Assembly (NCBI GenBank): GCA_005808505.1
Contig: SYLX01000208.1
Span: 1 to 64,000, forward strand
DNA length: 64,000 bases
Direction: 5' to 3'
Source: Bdellovibrionales bacterium
Lineage (GTDB): Bacteria; Bdellovibrionota; Bdellovibrionia; Bdellovibrionales; JAMPXM01
The notes under the pieces were generated by a model. That model was given only the letters and a program-made list of their open reading frames with translations, was not told the DNA's origin and searched no databases. The stretch's first letter is position 1, and the number at the start of each line of letters is the position of its first letter. The position numbers and the translations under genes were made by a program. Of this stretch, positions 29,118 to 38,516 are shown in pieces.

Positions 29118-29567
29118 TCACTCATATGCCTGGGTCACTCTCAGAGGTAGTCCAAAAAACTCACTCAGCTGCGGACCAAGGTGGTCATAATCGCTGTATC
29201 GGAGATTTGACTCCATCACATTAAGTATATGTAGTGCTCCAATTTTTTGCTTCAGCTTCAATCGCAGGTAAGCATCTCCGGATCCTCCCCGTTCGGGATA
29301 CATTTGCACGACTACGAGCGATTCTATGTTAGAGAGTTCAGTTTCAAAGAGATAGTGAGCATCGTAACATCTGAATACGTCGCATTGTTCTCCGCGATCA
29401 AAGTAGACGAAGCCGGTGGCTGCGACCAAAGAAGCCGGGGTCTTTTTCAATGGGGGATTTTTATCGGCCATCATCGCTGGAAAGCCGAAGCGTTCCGGAA
29501 CCCCGCTTGAAATTCTTAGTTTGTGTTGAATACGTTGACCATCCTTCGCAGAGTCCTTGGGTTTCAA
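29118..29567 (-). CDS. Hypothetical protein
   Basis: 149-aa ORF. Confidence 0.5.
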   Translation of the reverse strand: MKPKDSAKDGQRIQHKLRISSGVPERFGFPAMMADKNPPLKKTPASLVAATGFVYFDRGEQCDVFRCYDAHYLFETELSNIESLVVVQMYPERGGSGDAYLRLKLKQKIGALHILNVMESNLRYSDYDHLGPQLSEFFGLPLRVTQAYE

Positions 29568-29935
29568 AAATGGTTCTCCTGTAAAGTTATTTCGATCTTA
29601 CTAATCGCTGTGCTCGTATTTCAAACGAAACTCAGCGTTCCGATGTTTCTGAGAGACTATCGAGATCTTTAGTCTCTGACGATCAGAGAGATCGTTGCTG
29701 CTGCTGAACGCGAATAAAGGAAAAGTTTGGATGGAGCTAGAATCTATAGCTTCTAAAATGATACCGGCAGGCTCACGATTGAATAAATTAAATCAAATCA
29801 CGTCAGCTCTCTGAATTCACCTTGATTAACAAATTGCGAATTGCCTTGATGCCGTCGTTAAGAACCCGAAGAGGGATCGCAACTTCGGGTCCCAGCTCTG
29901 ACGGCGACTCTGATTCGGCTGATGAAATTTCATGC

Positions 29936-30586
29936 TCACAAGCGGCTGCAGACCCACGAAATAACCGGGTTGAAAGTCAGGTAAAGCGTTCCCGTGTTCG
30001 AGCCTCCGAAGATCTGGCCATCGACATTTGCTTGATGGGTGATCGGCAGACGAAGGTAACCGGCCGGACAGCTAAAGTAAGGATTGTGGCCTTTGCAGAA
30101 GGCATAAGCGCCTTTGTGGTTATTGTTGTAATAGCCGCAGAACACTCCGCTTGGCGTCAAATCTAGATCGGGATCAGGGCTGTTGGTCGCAACCCAACCG
30201 GATCCGTTGCAGTATTCCATCTTATGATTTTCGAAGTTGTATCGCTGTGTTCCCTCTCCGTTCGAAGCACCGAGTCCGCACTTCTGGATAGAGGATTGAT
30301 CGCCGAACTGCACACCGCGACGAGCGAGCAATTTTCCGCTGGCACCATCAATTTGCAGGACGCCCTTGAGGTTGGAGTCGCGAAAAATGGTATTGTTATC
30401 CTGCCGGTAAATCATCATATGAGACGAGTTCCTCTGATCATAAACACGGACGGCCGCTTTAGTTCCAGTTGAAAAGATTGGGCCTTTTACTTCAAGTTCA
30501 GCCGCTGAGGAGAATGAAGAGGTGAGTGTCATAAAAAGTGCGAAGGCAGTTGTTGAGATATTTTTGAGGAGTTGATTCGTTTTCAT
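29936..30586 (-). CDS. Secreted protein with YCNGSGWV motif
   Basis: Signal peptide; RYNFENHKMEYCNGSGWVATN, a pattern I associate with Bdellovibrio-type surface proteins. Confidence 0.6.
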   Translation of the reverse strand: MKTNQLLKNISTTAFALFMTLTSSFSSAAELEVKGPIFSTGTKAAVRVYDQRNSSHMMIYRQDNNTIFRDSNLKGVLQIDGASGKLLARRGVQFGDQSSIQKCGLGASNGEGTQRYNFENHKMEYCNGSGWVATNSPDPDLDLTPSGVFCGYYNNNHKGAYAFCKGHNPYFSCPAGYLRLPITHQANVDGQIFGGSNTGTLYLTFNPVISWVCSRL

Positions 30587-30986
30587 ACGCGCCTCTCAGA
30601 AGGTTTGATTCGCTATTTACCGCGTTGAGAGCAGCACGACTTGTGCCATGTCTCACAATCCAACAATTGAGATTTAGCCGAAGCTAGACGCATCTGGAGC
30701 TCAGTTTCTGAAAAATTCGAGGCTGCCTTGCCGACTAAGGAGTAATCGGTTGTCCGCAAGCGCCGTGACACCTAAAGAAAATGTAATTCGTTAACGCTGA
30801 CAGGATCGATCTGATTTGGCGGGTATTTAGTGCCAAGCGTGCTTTTGGTTTTTTTCGTCCGGAAAGGCTTTGCTCGAACGGGTTATTTTGAGACGCGTTT
30901 AGAAAGATGATACGATGAGCTGGCGGATAAAAATAAATCAGGTTTGATTAGTCCAGGTGGTCGACAGAGCATCAAGGGGTACGAAT

Positions 30987-32222
30987 ATGAAGTCCTTAAA
31001 CGGCTGGGTGCTTAAGCCATGGAATAGTTTTGGCGAGATCCCACTCGAGAATGGAGATGCTCTCGAGCGGTATGACTTTGAAGATCTTTTTGGCGATCCG
31101 GTGAGAGATGAGCATAGCGAAGCAGGGATAACATATGGATTCCGGGTCGAACAGGGCGAGCTTCTCGCGTTGTTTTCTGGAGGGCTCTCTTTCGAAGCTC
31201 TCGTTCTCCCTACGAAAGAAATCGTGATCGAACCATGCGGGTCAGAACCAGTTACCCTGACCGACTTGCGCGAGCGGTTGAGATCATACGATCCCGATGC
31301 CCAGGAGATTACGTGGCGTTCCGGTCTCACTCTTTTCGTAAGTCCAAAACTCGGCGTTTCAATCGACATGCATCTACAAAAGATCTTGATCCACACCAAG
31401 GAGATCCGCAACTATTGTGAGCTTCCGAAACGGAAAGTTGAAGAGGTTGTAGAATCTTCTCCGCTGTCTGCTGAGGCCTTCAATCTTAAACTCCATCAAC
31501 TTACGAGAGCAGGCGAAATTCCCTCAACGGCTGGGTTTGTACCCATCTTTGGTGAATCAAGCACCTCAAGTTCGAACAGTTATGGTGGTTTTCCGCTTCT
31601 TCAACCCGATGAGCGTTGGCCAGTTTGCCAAAATTGTACGGCGCCTATGGCGATCAAGCTGCAAATCGACCTTACAACGCTTCCTGATGAAATTCGTCAC
31701 CTCGTTATTGGCGAGGGGCTTCTTCAGATTTTTCATTGTATGGAGGACGAATGCTTGAGCCTACTAGGTGAGGAAGATGAAGGGTTTGCGTACTTAGTGC
31801 GAATTATACCGGTCGCGGTCGCAAAAACTCTCAAGCAAGGATTGAAGACTCGAAGGCCTGTGCTTAGAAAGCAAGACATCGTTTCCTTCAAAAGAATCGA
31901 TGACCATCCCAGTTTAGAATCCATGTATTTAGAAGGCAGAAACATGTCCGCAACAACGTCAGCGGATTCAGAGTTCGAAGATGCTTACTCGCGTTCTTAT
32001 CCCTCCGGAGAAGATAAACTTGGAGGCTTCCCTGCATGGATTCAATCGCCGGAGCTTCCTCGCTGCGATTTGTGTCGAGGCAGTTCTCATTTCAAGTTCA
32101 TCCTGCAATTCAACTCTGGCAAGGAAGATGAAGATTTGGCGTTTGGCGACGCGGGTTGCGCTTATTTGTTTCAGTGCGTTCAGCATCCGGAGGTTTTAGC
32201 CCTGGTGATGCAGACATGTTGA
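30987..32222 (+). CDS. YwqG/DUF1963 family protein
   Basis: DERWPVCQNCTAPMAIKLQIDL...LQIFHCMEDEC...KLGGFPAWIQSPELPRCDLCRGSSHFKFILQ...CAYLFQC. Confidence 0.75.
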   Translation: MKSLNGWVLKPWNSFGEIPLENGDALERYDFEDLFGDPVRDEHSEAGITYGFRVEQGELLALFSGGLSFEALVLPTKEIVIEPCGSEPVTLTDLRERLRSYDPDAQEITWRSGLTLFVSPKLGVSIDMHLQKILIHTKEIRNYCELPKRKVEEVVESSPLSAEAFNLKLHQLTRAGEIPSTAGFVPIFGESSTSSSNSYGGFPLLQPDERWPVCQNCTAPMAIKLQIDLTTLPDEIRHLVIGEGLLQIFHCMEDECLSLLGEEDEGFAYLVRIIPVAVAKTLKQGLKTRRPVLRKQDIVSFKRIDDHPSLESMYLEGRNMSATTSADSEFEDAYSRSYPSGEDKLGGFPAWIQSPELPRCDLCRGSSHFKFILQFNSGKEDEDLAFGDAGCAYLFQCVQHPEVLALVMQTC

Positions 32223-32288
32223 ACGGATGGATGCTAGCACATATCTTCAGCCGAGACGGCTCAGACTGAAGCTGAAGTTTTGTTCAGT

Positions 32289-32441
32289 GGGATCAGGATT
32301 GAAGCCCCAGCTCCTTTAAGAGAGGATTGGTCTGTCGTAGCATTTGATCAGAATCTGGTAGCCATCTAGGCGATCGAATTTTTAACGTCGCATGAGAGAA
32401 GTGATCGGCTCCTGATTCATCAAAGATGCTTCGATGAGCGA
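32289..32441 (+). pseudogene. Decayed partial copy of the 13882..14478 methyltransferase gene
   Basis: Gapless ~153-nt alignment to 14008..14160; translated EDWSVVAFDQNLVAI*AIEFLTSHERSDRLLIHQRCFDE vs EDGWSVVAIDQNVGAIEALKSLKSQDISDRLQILQTSFEE; in-frame stop. Confidence 0.85.
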
Positions 32442-32592
32442 GTCCTACGAGATTCATGTAGGGCATGACGATTCCTCACTGTGACATATCAAACACGCAA
32501 ATAAGCTCATCGTGATTACGTCGGGCGCTGCTTTTTGGCGCTTGAGGCATTCGACTTCATTGACTGAATGAGTTGACTCTAAATATGCGGGG

Positions 32593-32955
32593 TTGAATCA
32601 TTTCTTAATGAAGAGATTTGGCGGCTTATTGACAGCGGCATTTATCATAATATTTTTTGGGCATATCATACGAGACACCTTCGAGTCGGACCGAATAGAC
32701 AAATTGATAACTCAATCGTGTGATCGTTTGGAGTCGATGCCCATCCATGAGCTAAAGGAATTTCATTCATCAAACAGCCGTGATTTAGTCATTGTTCGGG
32801 GCGGAGTTTCACTCCGAAACTTAGACGAAGTTGAAACCGAAGGTAATTTTCAATTTGAAGGAATGGGAAGCAGGCTCATCTTCAATAAGAAAGCATGTTA
32901 CGTTGAAATCATCGGCGGCACCGTCGCCTCTGCTAAATTGGTGACGCCAAAATAG
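32593..32955 (+). CDS. Small membrane-anchored hypothetical protein
   Basis: 120 aa, one N-terminal TM. Confidence 0.5.
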   Translation: MNHFLMKRFGGLLTAAFIIIFFGHIIRDTFESDRIDKLITQSCDRLESMPIHELKEFHSSNSRDLVIVRGGVSLRNLDEVETEGNFQFEGMGSRLIFNKKACYVEIIGGTVASAKLVTPK

Positions 32956-33837
32956 CCGGATGGATTCAGTAAAATCACGACGTTGGTCTTCCGGAGAGGA
33001 TGCCGTGTCACGCCGCAATTACGATTGCGCCTCAACTTTACCTTGGGCAGCCCGAGGCTTCACTTTGCAGTTATGCCAACAAGTTTAGATGTTCCAAAGT
33101 TGCAACGGAACAGCTGCGATGACTTCAAAAAACTCGAGCAAGCCGCTGATCGCGTTTTAAAGTGAGTAAGCTAGAATTTAGACGAGGCGAAGTGAAGAGT
33201 CGACCAAAGCCTTTAGGTGTGCCTCCCGTAGAGCCGCGATTGGGTATTGGTCGACCTTCGAAAGTTCGCTAGCTCCGCCTGCTCTTTAAAAATTTTCAGA
33301 TCGGCGCTGACGTTCAAAACACTATGGCATCGAGTGCCGATTCGTTTTCTTCGAGCCAAGGTTGATAGAACAAAGACGACCGCGCGGGAGATCATGAAGT
33401 AGGGAGGTCGATTTTCAAAAGGAAAGCAGTCGATTTTTTAGCCTGATTGAAGATTGAACTTAAGGATTGCAGCGGAATTTACTTCGCGCAGATCATAGAC
33501 TGGTCCAGGTTTCCCGATCAGCGGGCCAGCGGCTTAAGAAGAAAAAGTAGATCTAAGTTGTCCGCTAGAGTCGGAGACGAGAGCGTAAGGCTGTACATCG
33601 AACTTTGAATTCGGTGTTTCATTTTACACCGAGTGATGTAGCGTTCAAACATCAGGGTTTTAGAAGCGACGGATGTCTGGTCCAAAGGAAATTGGTCCTA
33701 TAATATTTGATTTGAAAGTCCTCGCTGTGAGTTACTAGTACAATGAATTGTGGACGGATTCGGCGGGTGGCCTGCATGGAGGTCCAACTCATTATCAATG
33801 AGCATTCTATCCACCTCTTCGCAAACGGATTTGCTAG

Positions 33838-34323
33838 ATGATCGACAACCGTGGATTCAGCCTCATCGAAATGTTAGTTTCTGCTGCCATATTGGCATTT
33901 CTTGGAATCACCGTGACTGGATTGATTATACTCAACAAGTCAGCTGTGGCGGTTGATGTACGGCAGGATTCGCTCAGACGTCTCACAGTAAACACTGCTG
34001 AGATATTTCGTGACACCGGCTTTAGTCTCATGGCGAGTGAGTGCGCTCGACTAAATTTATTTGAGACCACCCAAACCCGATTTTGTACCGACGAGGGGGG
34101 CGTATTCCGCGAGAATCCTCCATCCACTGATTCATTTCTTCCGATCAGGCAAAGGGTCGATGTTTTCGCCAATCCTGATCAAAGCGGAGAGTTTTGTACT
34201 GAGGTATCGAGATGTCGTTACCTTGCGCGCGGTCGTCTACTCCAGGTCGAATTCGCGTCCTACTCTAAGAGCGCGGGCAGCGCGGCTAAGATTTCCGGGC
34301 ATATGGTGAGGATGGCACGATGA
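33838..34323 (+). CDS. Prepilin-type N-terminal domain protein (PilV-like minor pilin)
   Basis: RGFSLIEMLVSAAILAFLGITVTGLIIL class III signal. Confidence 0.85.
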   Translation: MIDNRGFSLIEMLVSAAILAFLGITVTGLIILNKSAVAVDVRQDSLRRLTVNTAEIFRDTGFSLMASECARLNLFETTQTRFCTDEGGVFRENPPSTDSFLPIRQRVDVFANPDQSGEFCTEVSRCRYLARGRLLQVEFASYSKSAGSAAKISGHMVRMAR

Positions 34324-35459
34324 AACAGGCAGGCTATTCTTTAGTCGAGTTATTGCTAGCGGCCGCCATTGGACTCATCGTTTTAGGAGGAGCCGGCTTT
34401 CTGATGGTCGAGCTCGGCCGATCTCAAACCATGATGCAGACTAACCTCGCAAATATGATCGACATATCAGCTCTCAGGTTGAAGCTTGGCCGCGAAGTTG
34501 GCGGAGCACAAATGCGCACTTTCGTTTTCACAGGAAATGCGGAAATCCAGAGTAGTGATGTGTGCAGTGCCTGTAGCAACGGAGATGATCGGCCTCTTGC
34601 GCGTTTCATAGTGCCGTTAGCTAACAAATGTCGGGATCTGAGCAAGTGCGACGGGGATATCACATTGCTGTTTTCCAGTCAGAGGCACCGGCGTGCGAAA
34701 CCAGTTGAAGCAGTCTGTTTCATTAATAGCGATCGACTTCTTTTGATGGAAGACCTTCCTGTGGGGGATCTGATTTCTCTCGTAGGCCCACCGAACTCGA
34801 CAATCTGGAGAACTGAAGGAGTTGCTGAGCCAATGACGGTCGATTCAGCCTCCGGAGCGCCTCTTCCGCCTGAATGTATAAATACGCTTCTTCAACTTCA
34901 CGGCAAAATCCCGACGTCCCAGCTCTACTCGCTGAAAGTGCGACCCGTGATCGGCGAGACTTTTACCAATGGAAGTTGTGTTTGCGAAAGCCATTCTCGA
35001 GCGGCAGTCAACTTTTTCCCGGCGCCAATTGTCGATGTCGAGATTTACTCTCTCGGTCTATCGCGATCGGGTAAGAGTGCGGATTGGGGACTGAATCGGT
35101 GTTCTTACGGCGTAGACGGTCGTAATTTAACGTGCACGACGCCGGCTGGATTCGCGATCGAAAACGTGAAGTCCGTTTTTATTCATCAGGAATTCGCTCG
35201 TTCGGATGCGAGTCTTCCGGGTATTCAATGGTTTGCCCTAACGCCGGAGAATACGGGAGTGTTAGATAAACATTGCCCAGTCGAAAGGTGCAAAAGCATG
35301 CTTCTACCAGAAGTGTTGAGGTCCAGATTGCCTGGCGAGGATTTCGAGAAGATCGATTACGAGAGATTTTCCCTCATTAAACAAGAAATATTGAGACGGA
35401 TCAGATTTTTTGTTCGGAGAAACAATGACCGAGTCTATTCGTCAGAAATCCAGTTCTGA
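34320..35459 (+). CDS. Prepilin-type domain protein (PilW-like minor pilin)
   Basis: GYSLVELLLAAAIGLIVLGGAGFLMVELGRSQ; overlaps the upstream gene. Confidence 0.85.
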   Translation: MKQAGYSLVELLLAAAIGLIVLGGAGFLMVELGRSQTMMQTNLANMIDISALRLKLGREVGGAQMRTFVFTGNAEIQSSDVCSACSNGDDRPLARFIVPLANKCRDLSKCDGDITLLFSSQRHRRAKPVEAVCFINSDRLLLMEDLPVGDLISLVGPPNSTIWRTEGVAEPMTVDSASGAPLPPECINTLLQLHGKIPTSQLYSLKVRPVIGETFTNGSCVCESHSRAAVNFFPAPIVDVEIYSLGLSRSGKSADWGLNRCSYGVDGRNLTCTTPAGFAIENVKSVFIHQEFARSDASLPGIQWFALTPENTGVLDKHCPVERCKSMLLPEVLRSRLPGEDFEKIDYERFSLIKQEILRRIRFFVRRNNDRVYSSEIQF

Positions 35460-36774
35460 GTGTGGTGGCATAGCGCTCATTTTCGTTATGGTCATCGCGG
35501 CTGTTTCGGCAGTCATGATGCTTGTTTTTCTTACCAATCGGGATACGAGCTTAAAAGCGTCGAAAATTGCATCACGAACGGCTATATCCGCGAGCGTCAC
35601 TAAAAGTGCTATCGAGACATTCCTGCTTGCGTGGAGACACAATGAATTAGCCTACATAAAAGCCGGCTCCGGTTGCAACAGGCTGAACAGTTTCATTGTC
35701 GCACTTAGAGAAGGCTCTGGCTGCGCCTCAGTTGACATCACGGTATTGGGAATCGGAATGCAGTCGAGCGATCCGTTTGTCGGTGCAGGCACATATGACT
35801 ATTCCGTCAGTGGCAACGGTTGTAAAATCACGGAGAAAAGTTCTACCTGTTCTTCGTATTCGAGTGAATTTCTCGAGCTGACAAAGCCTGGTCAGATGAT
35901 CCTGAATCATAGTTTTCATTTCTCTCTCGCGAACATCTATCCCAGCAGTCAAATGGCAGAGATTAACGTGCGCATTCGAGATCAGAATCAATCCACACCG
36001 ACGAGGATGACGTTCGCACTGCGTGATAACTTTGTAAATCTTGTGCATTTAGATCCGGTAGGACGAGTCGTTCAAGAACGGCCAGATCCACTATCGAGGT
36101 GTCCATCGAATGCGTGGGCACCGTATCTCGCCTACATTGGCGGCACCTGCCGTACTTTTGATATTCTTGGCAGTGGTACCGGGCTCGCTAGTTATAAAAA
36201 CAGGTATTTTGGCTTTCGCTCCCAAGACGGCACATTCATCGACTTAGCCGCCTTGAGTTCAGGGGCGGCGGCAAGCTCGTACATAGTGAAGCCGAATGGT
36301 GTTGTCGATGGAGCTGGAAAAGTCTTTGTCTCCTATCCGGATCCAAGCGATCCTGCCAACAGCTTAAGAAACGTCGATGACGTCACGCTAATCGATGAGC
36401 AAGTTTATTTTGTGGCCGGAGTTAGCGACTCAACAAAGATTGGGGTCGTTACCCCTTCGGCCACGAAATTTGAATTCAAAACGATCTGTCCGCTGGGAAA
36501 GGCAGGATGGGCGCAATCAAACTCGGGTCTCGCCGTCGCGGCATGGAGTGAGCCTTTGGTTGCGATGCCTGGCGACCCGATTTCGGGAACTCGGTACGCG
36601 AAGTTCTTTATCAAGAGCGATTCAGGGGATTTACTCACAACATTTGTGGTTTCAGATGGTGTCTCAAACTTCGAATGTTACACGTTCAAGGATCCGCTGC
36701 TCCAGCAAATCGAATATCGGCGAACGATGGGATTCGATCGATCTGTTCCCGAGAAGATCTACTTCCTCTACTAG
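35425..36774 (+). CDS. PilX-like pilus assembly protein
   Basis: ECGGIALIFVMVIAAVSAVMMLVFLTNRDTS N-terminal helix; overlaps PilW-like ORF. Confidence 0.65.
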   Translation: MTESIRQKSSSECGGIALIFVMVIAAVSAVMMLVFLTNRDTSLKASKIASRTAISASVTKSAIETFLLAWRHNELAYIKAGSGCNRLNSFIVALREGSGCASVDITVLGIGMQSSDPFVGAGTYDYSVSGNGCKITEKSSTCSSYSSEFLELTKPGQMILNHSFHFSLANIYPSSQMAEINVRIRDQNQSTPTRMTFALRDNFVNLVHLDPVGRVVQERPDPLSRCPSNAWAPYLAYIGGTCRTFDILGSGTGLASYKNRYFGFRSQDGTFIDLAALSSGAAASSYIVKPNGVVDGAGKVFVSYPDPSDPANSLRNVDDVTLIDEQVYFVAGVSDSTKIGVVTPSATKFEFKTICPLGKAGWAQSNSGLAVAAWSEPLVAMPGDPISGTRYAKFFIKSDSGDLLTTFVVSDGVSNFECYTFKDPLLQQIEYRRTMGFDRSVPEKIYFLY

Positions 36775-36840
36775 ATTAAGGCTCGGCACTCATGGTTCGT
36801 TTTGAGACTAAATAGGTAAAGCTCTTGCATCTCAGGTATA

Positions 36841-37515
36841 ATGATCAGGATGGGGGGAAGAATGGCAATCTCTAAGTCGTTATCCACGTGCACGCTCGCG
36901 CTCGCTGCAACTTTAACTTTTGCTCCACTCAAAATCAGTGGGGCCGAGCAAGCTGCCACCGGAAGAACGATGTTCACAACCCTCATCAAGGGCCGAGCAG
37001 AAAAGTCGATCCCAGGTAAGGGTGCTGAGTCCAGCGTCCATCGGATTTCAATAAGCTTGAAAAATATAAGCGGGATTCCGCAGACCGTACGTATCACGTT
37101 GACCGATCTCTATATGCAGAATGAAATTCAATATGAATCAGAGGCAGTCGCTGCCGTAGAAAACACTAGTTGGGACCTTAACTTGCTCTACAAGGATTGG
37201 CGGATGAAAGGAAAAGAGATCCCAAACATCACGGAACAATTCGACATTCCGGCCTACGGTGCCTACGACTACGTAATGTCAATCAAGTGTGATTTTACAA
37301 ACGCCTTCAACTGCCACCTTGGCGAACCTCATGTGACACCTAATGGTAAGGCTACGGCAATTAACCTTGTTACGAGAGTAGCTGCAAAAATCGACGTTCT
37401 CCAAGACCGCGGTGCAATCCTTGCTGATTTCAATTCCCAGGTGATAGTGGCCGGAAAGGATGGATGGATTTCTACAAAAGACGCGAGACCCGTCAACGGA
37501 GGCCGACCGTTCTAA
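36841..37515 (+). CDS. Secreted protein downstream of the minor pilins
   Basis: 224 aa with signal peptide; gap of ~66 nt after PilX-like gene. Confidence 0.6.
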   Translation: MIRMGGRMAISKSLSTCTLALAATLTFAPLKISGAEQAATGRTMFTTLIKGRAEKSIPGKGAESSVHRISISLKNISGIPQTVRITLTDLYMQNEIQYESEAVAAVENTSWDLNLLYKDWRMKGKEIPNITEQFDIPAYGAYDYVMSIKCDFTNAFNCHLGEPHVTPNGKATAINLVTRVAAKIDVLQDRGAILADFNSQVIVAGKDGWISTKDARPVNGGRPF

Positions 37516-37925
37516 CTCGAGGAACAACACGGCCGATCACCGAAGTAGGCCTCAGCCATTGAGGCCGGAACGGACTCCAATCTTTATCCTTCTCCTACAA
37601 GTCGACTAGCTCGGACCTCTTAGTCAAATCCATTAAAAAATGTTTATTCTTCCGATCCTTTAAACCTCCTTTTAACGTTGTCGTTGTGTACGGAGGGCTT
37701 GGGGTGAGTTGAAAGCGATCCGCTTACGGTGATCGATCAAGGTGTGAGTTGTCCAGGACCTAGGTAGGGATGTTCATCGTTCCCTAATTCTTGATCCGCC
37801 GAAAAAGGCTGAATGCCGTGAGTCTCAAATAAAAATCCATCTTCGGACAGTCAGAACAAAATATTCTGCCATACCGCTGGCCTAGATTTCTGCCGATGAG
37901 TTAGTACTTTAAAAGGCTGAATTCA

Positions 37926-38516
37926 ATGGCATTGGCATTTCTTGTAACCGGAACTTTTTCTTTATTTTTCTTCGGTTCCATCGGCCTGCTCCTGCTTCGC
38001 ATGTACAATGCGCTCGTCGAGAACCGGAATCGCGCCGAGCTAGCGTGGTCAAATATTGATGTAGCTCTCAAGCAGCGATTCGATGAAATCCCTCAGCTTA
38101 TTAAAGTTATTGAACACTACGTCCAGTACGAAAAAAACATTATCTCCGAACTTCTTCGGGCAAGATCGAATTACGGTTTAGCGGGTTCCATCAACGACAA
38201 GATCGAAGCGGCAAAACTTCTATCGATCGCCTTCGATGGTGCTATGGCGATTGGTGAAGCGTATCCGGATCTCAAATCAAGTGAGCATTTTAGCCAGCTG
38301 CAATCACGAATCTCAAACCTCGAAGCGCGGATCGCAGATCGACGAGAAACCTACAACGAATCTGTAGCGATCTATAACACCCGGATCGCTCAATTTCCGG
38401 AGATCATCTTCGCGAGACTCTTTACGTATGAACCCCTCGTTCTATTTGATGTTGCCGAAATCGAAAAGGAGCGAGCGCATCTGCGTGGCTCGATAGAGCG
38501 AGACGACGTGGCATGA
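37926..38516 (+). CDS. lemA: LemA family protein
   Basis: LLLRMYNALVENRNRAELAWSNIDVALKQRFDEIPQLIKVIEHYVQYEK. Confidence 0.9.
   Translation: MALAFLVTGTFSLFFFGSIGLLLLRMYNALVENRNRAELAWSNIDVALKQRFDEIPQLIKVIEHYVQYEKNIISELLRARSNYGLAGSINDKIEAAKLLSIAFDGAMAIGEAYPDLKSSEHFSQLQSRISNLEARIADRRETYNESVAIYNTRIAQFPEIIFARLFTYEPLVLFDVAEIEKERAHLRGSIERDDVA

Noticed and set aside
33199-33256. Inverted GTCGACCAA/TTGGTCGAC pair
   Set aside because: Short arms containing the self-palindromic GTCGAC; no conserved copies seen.
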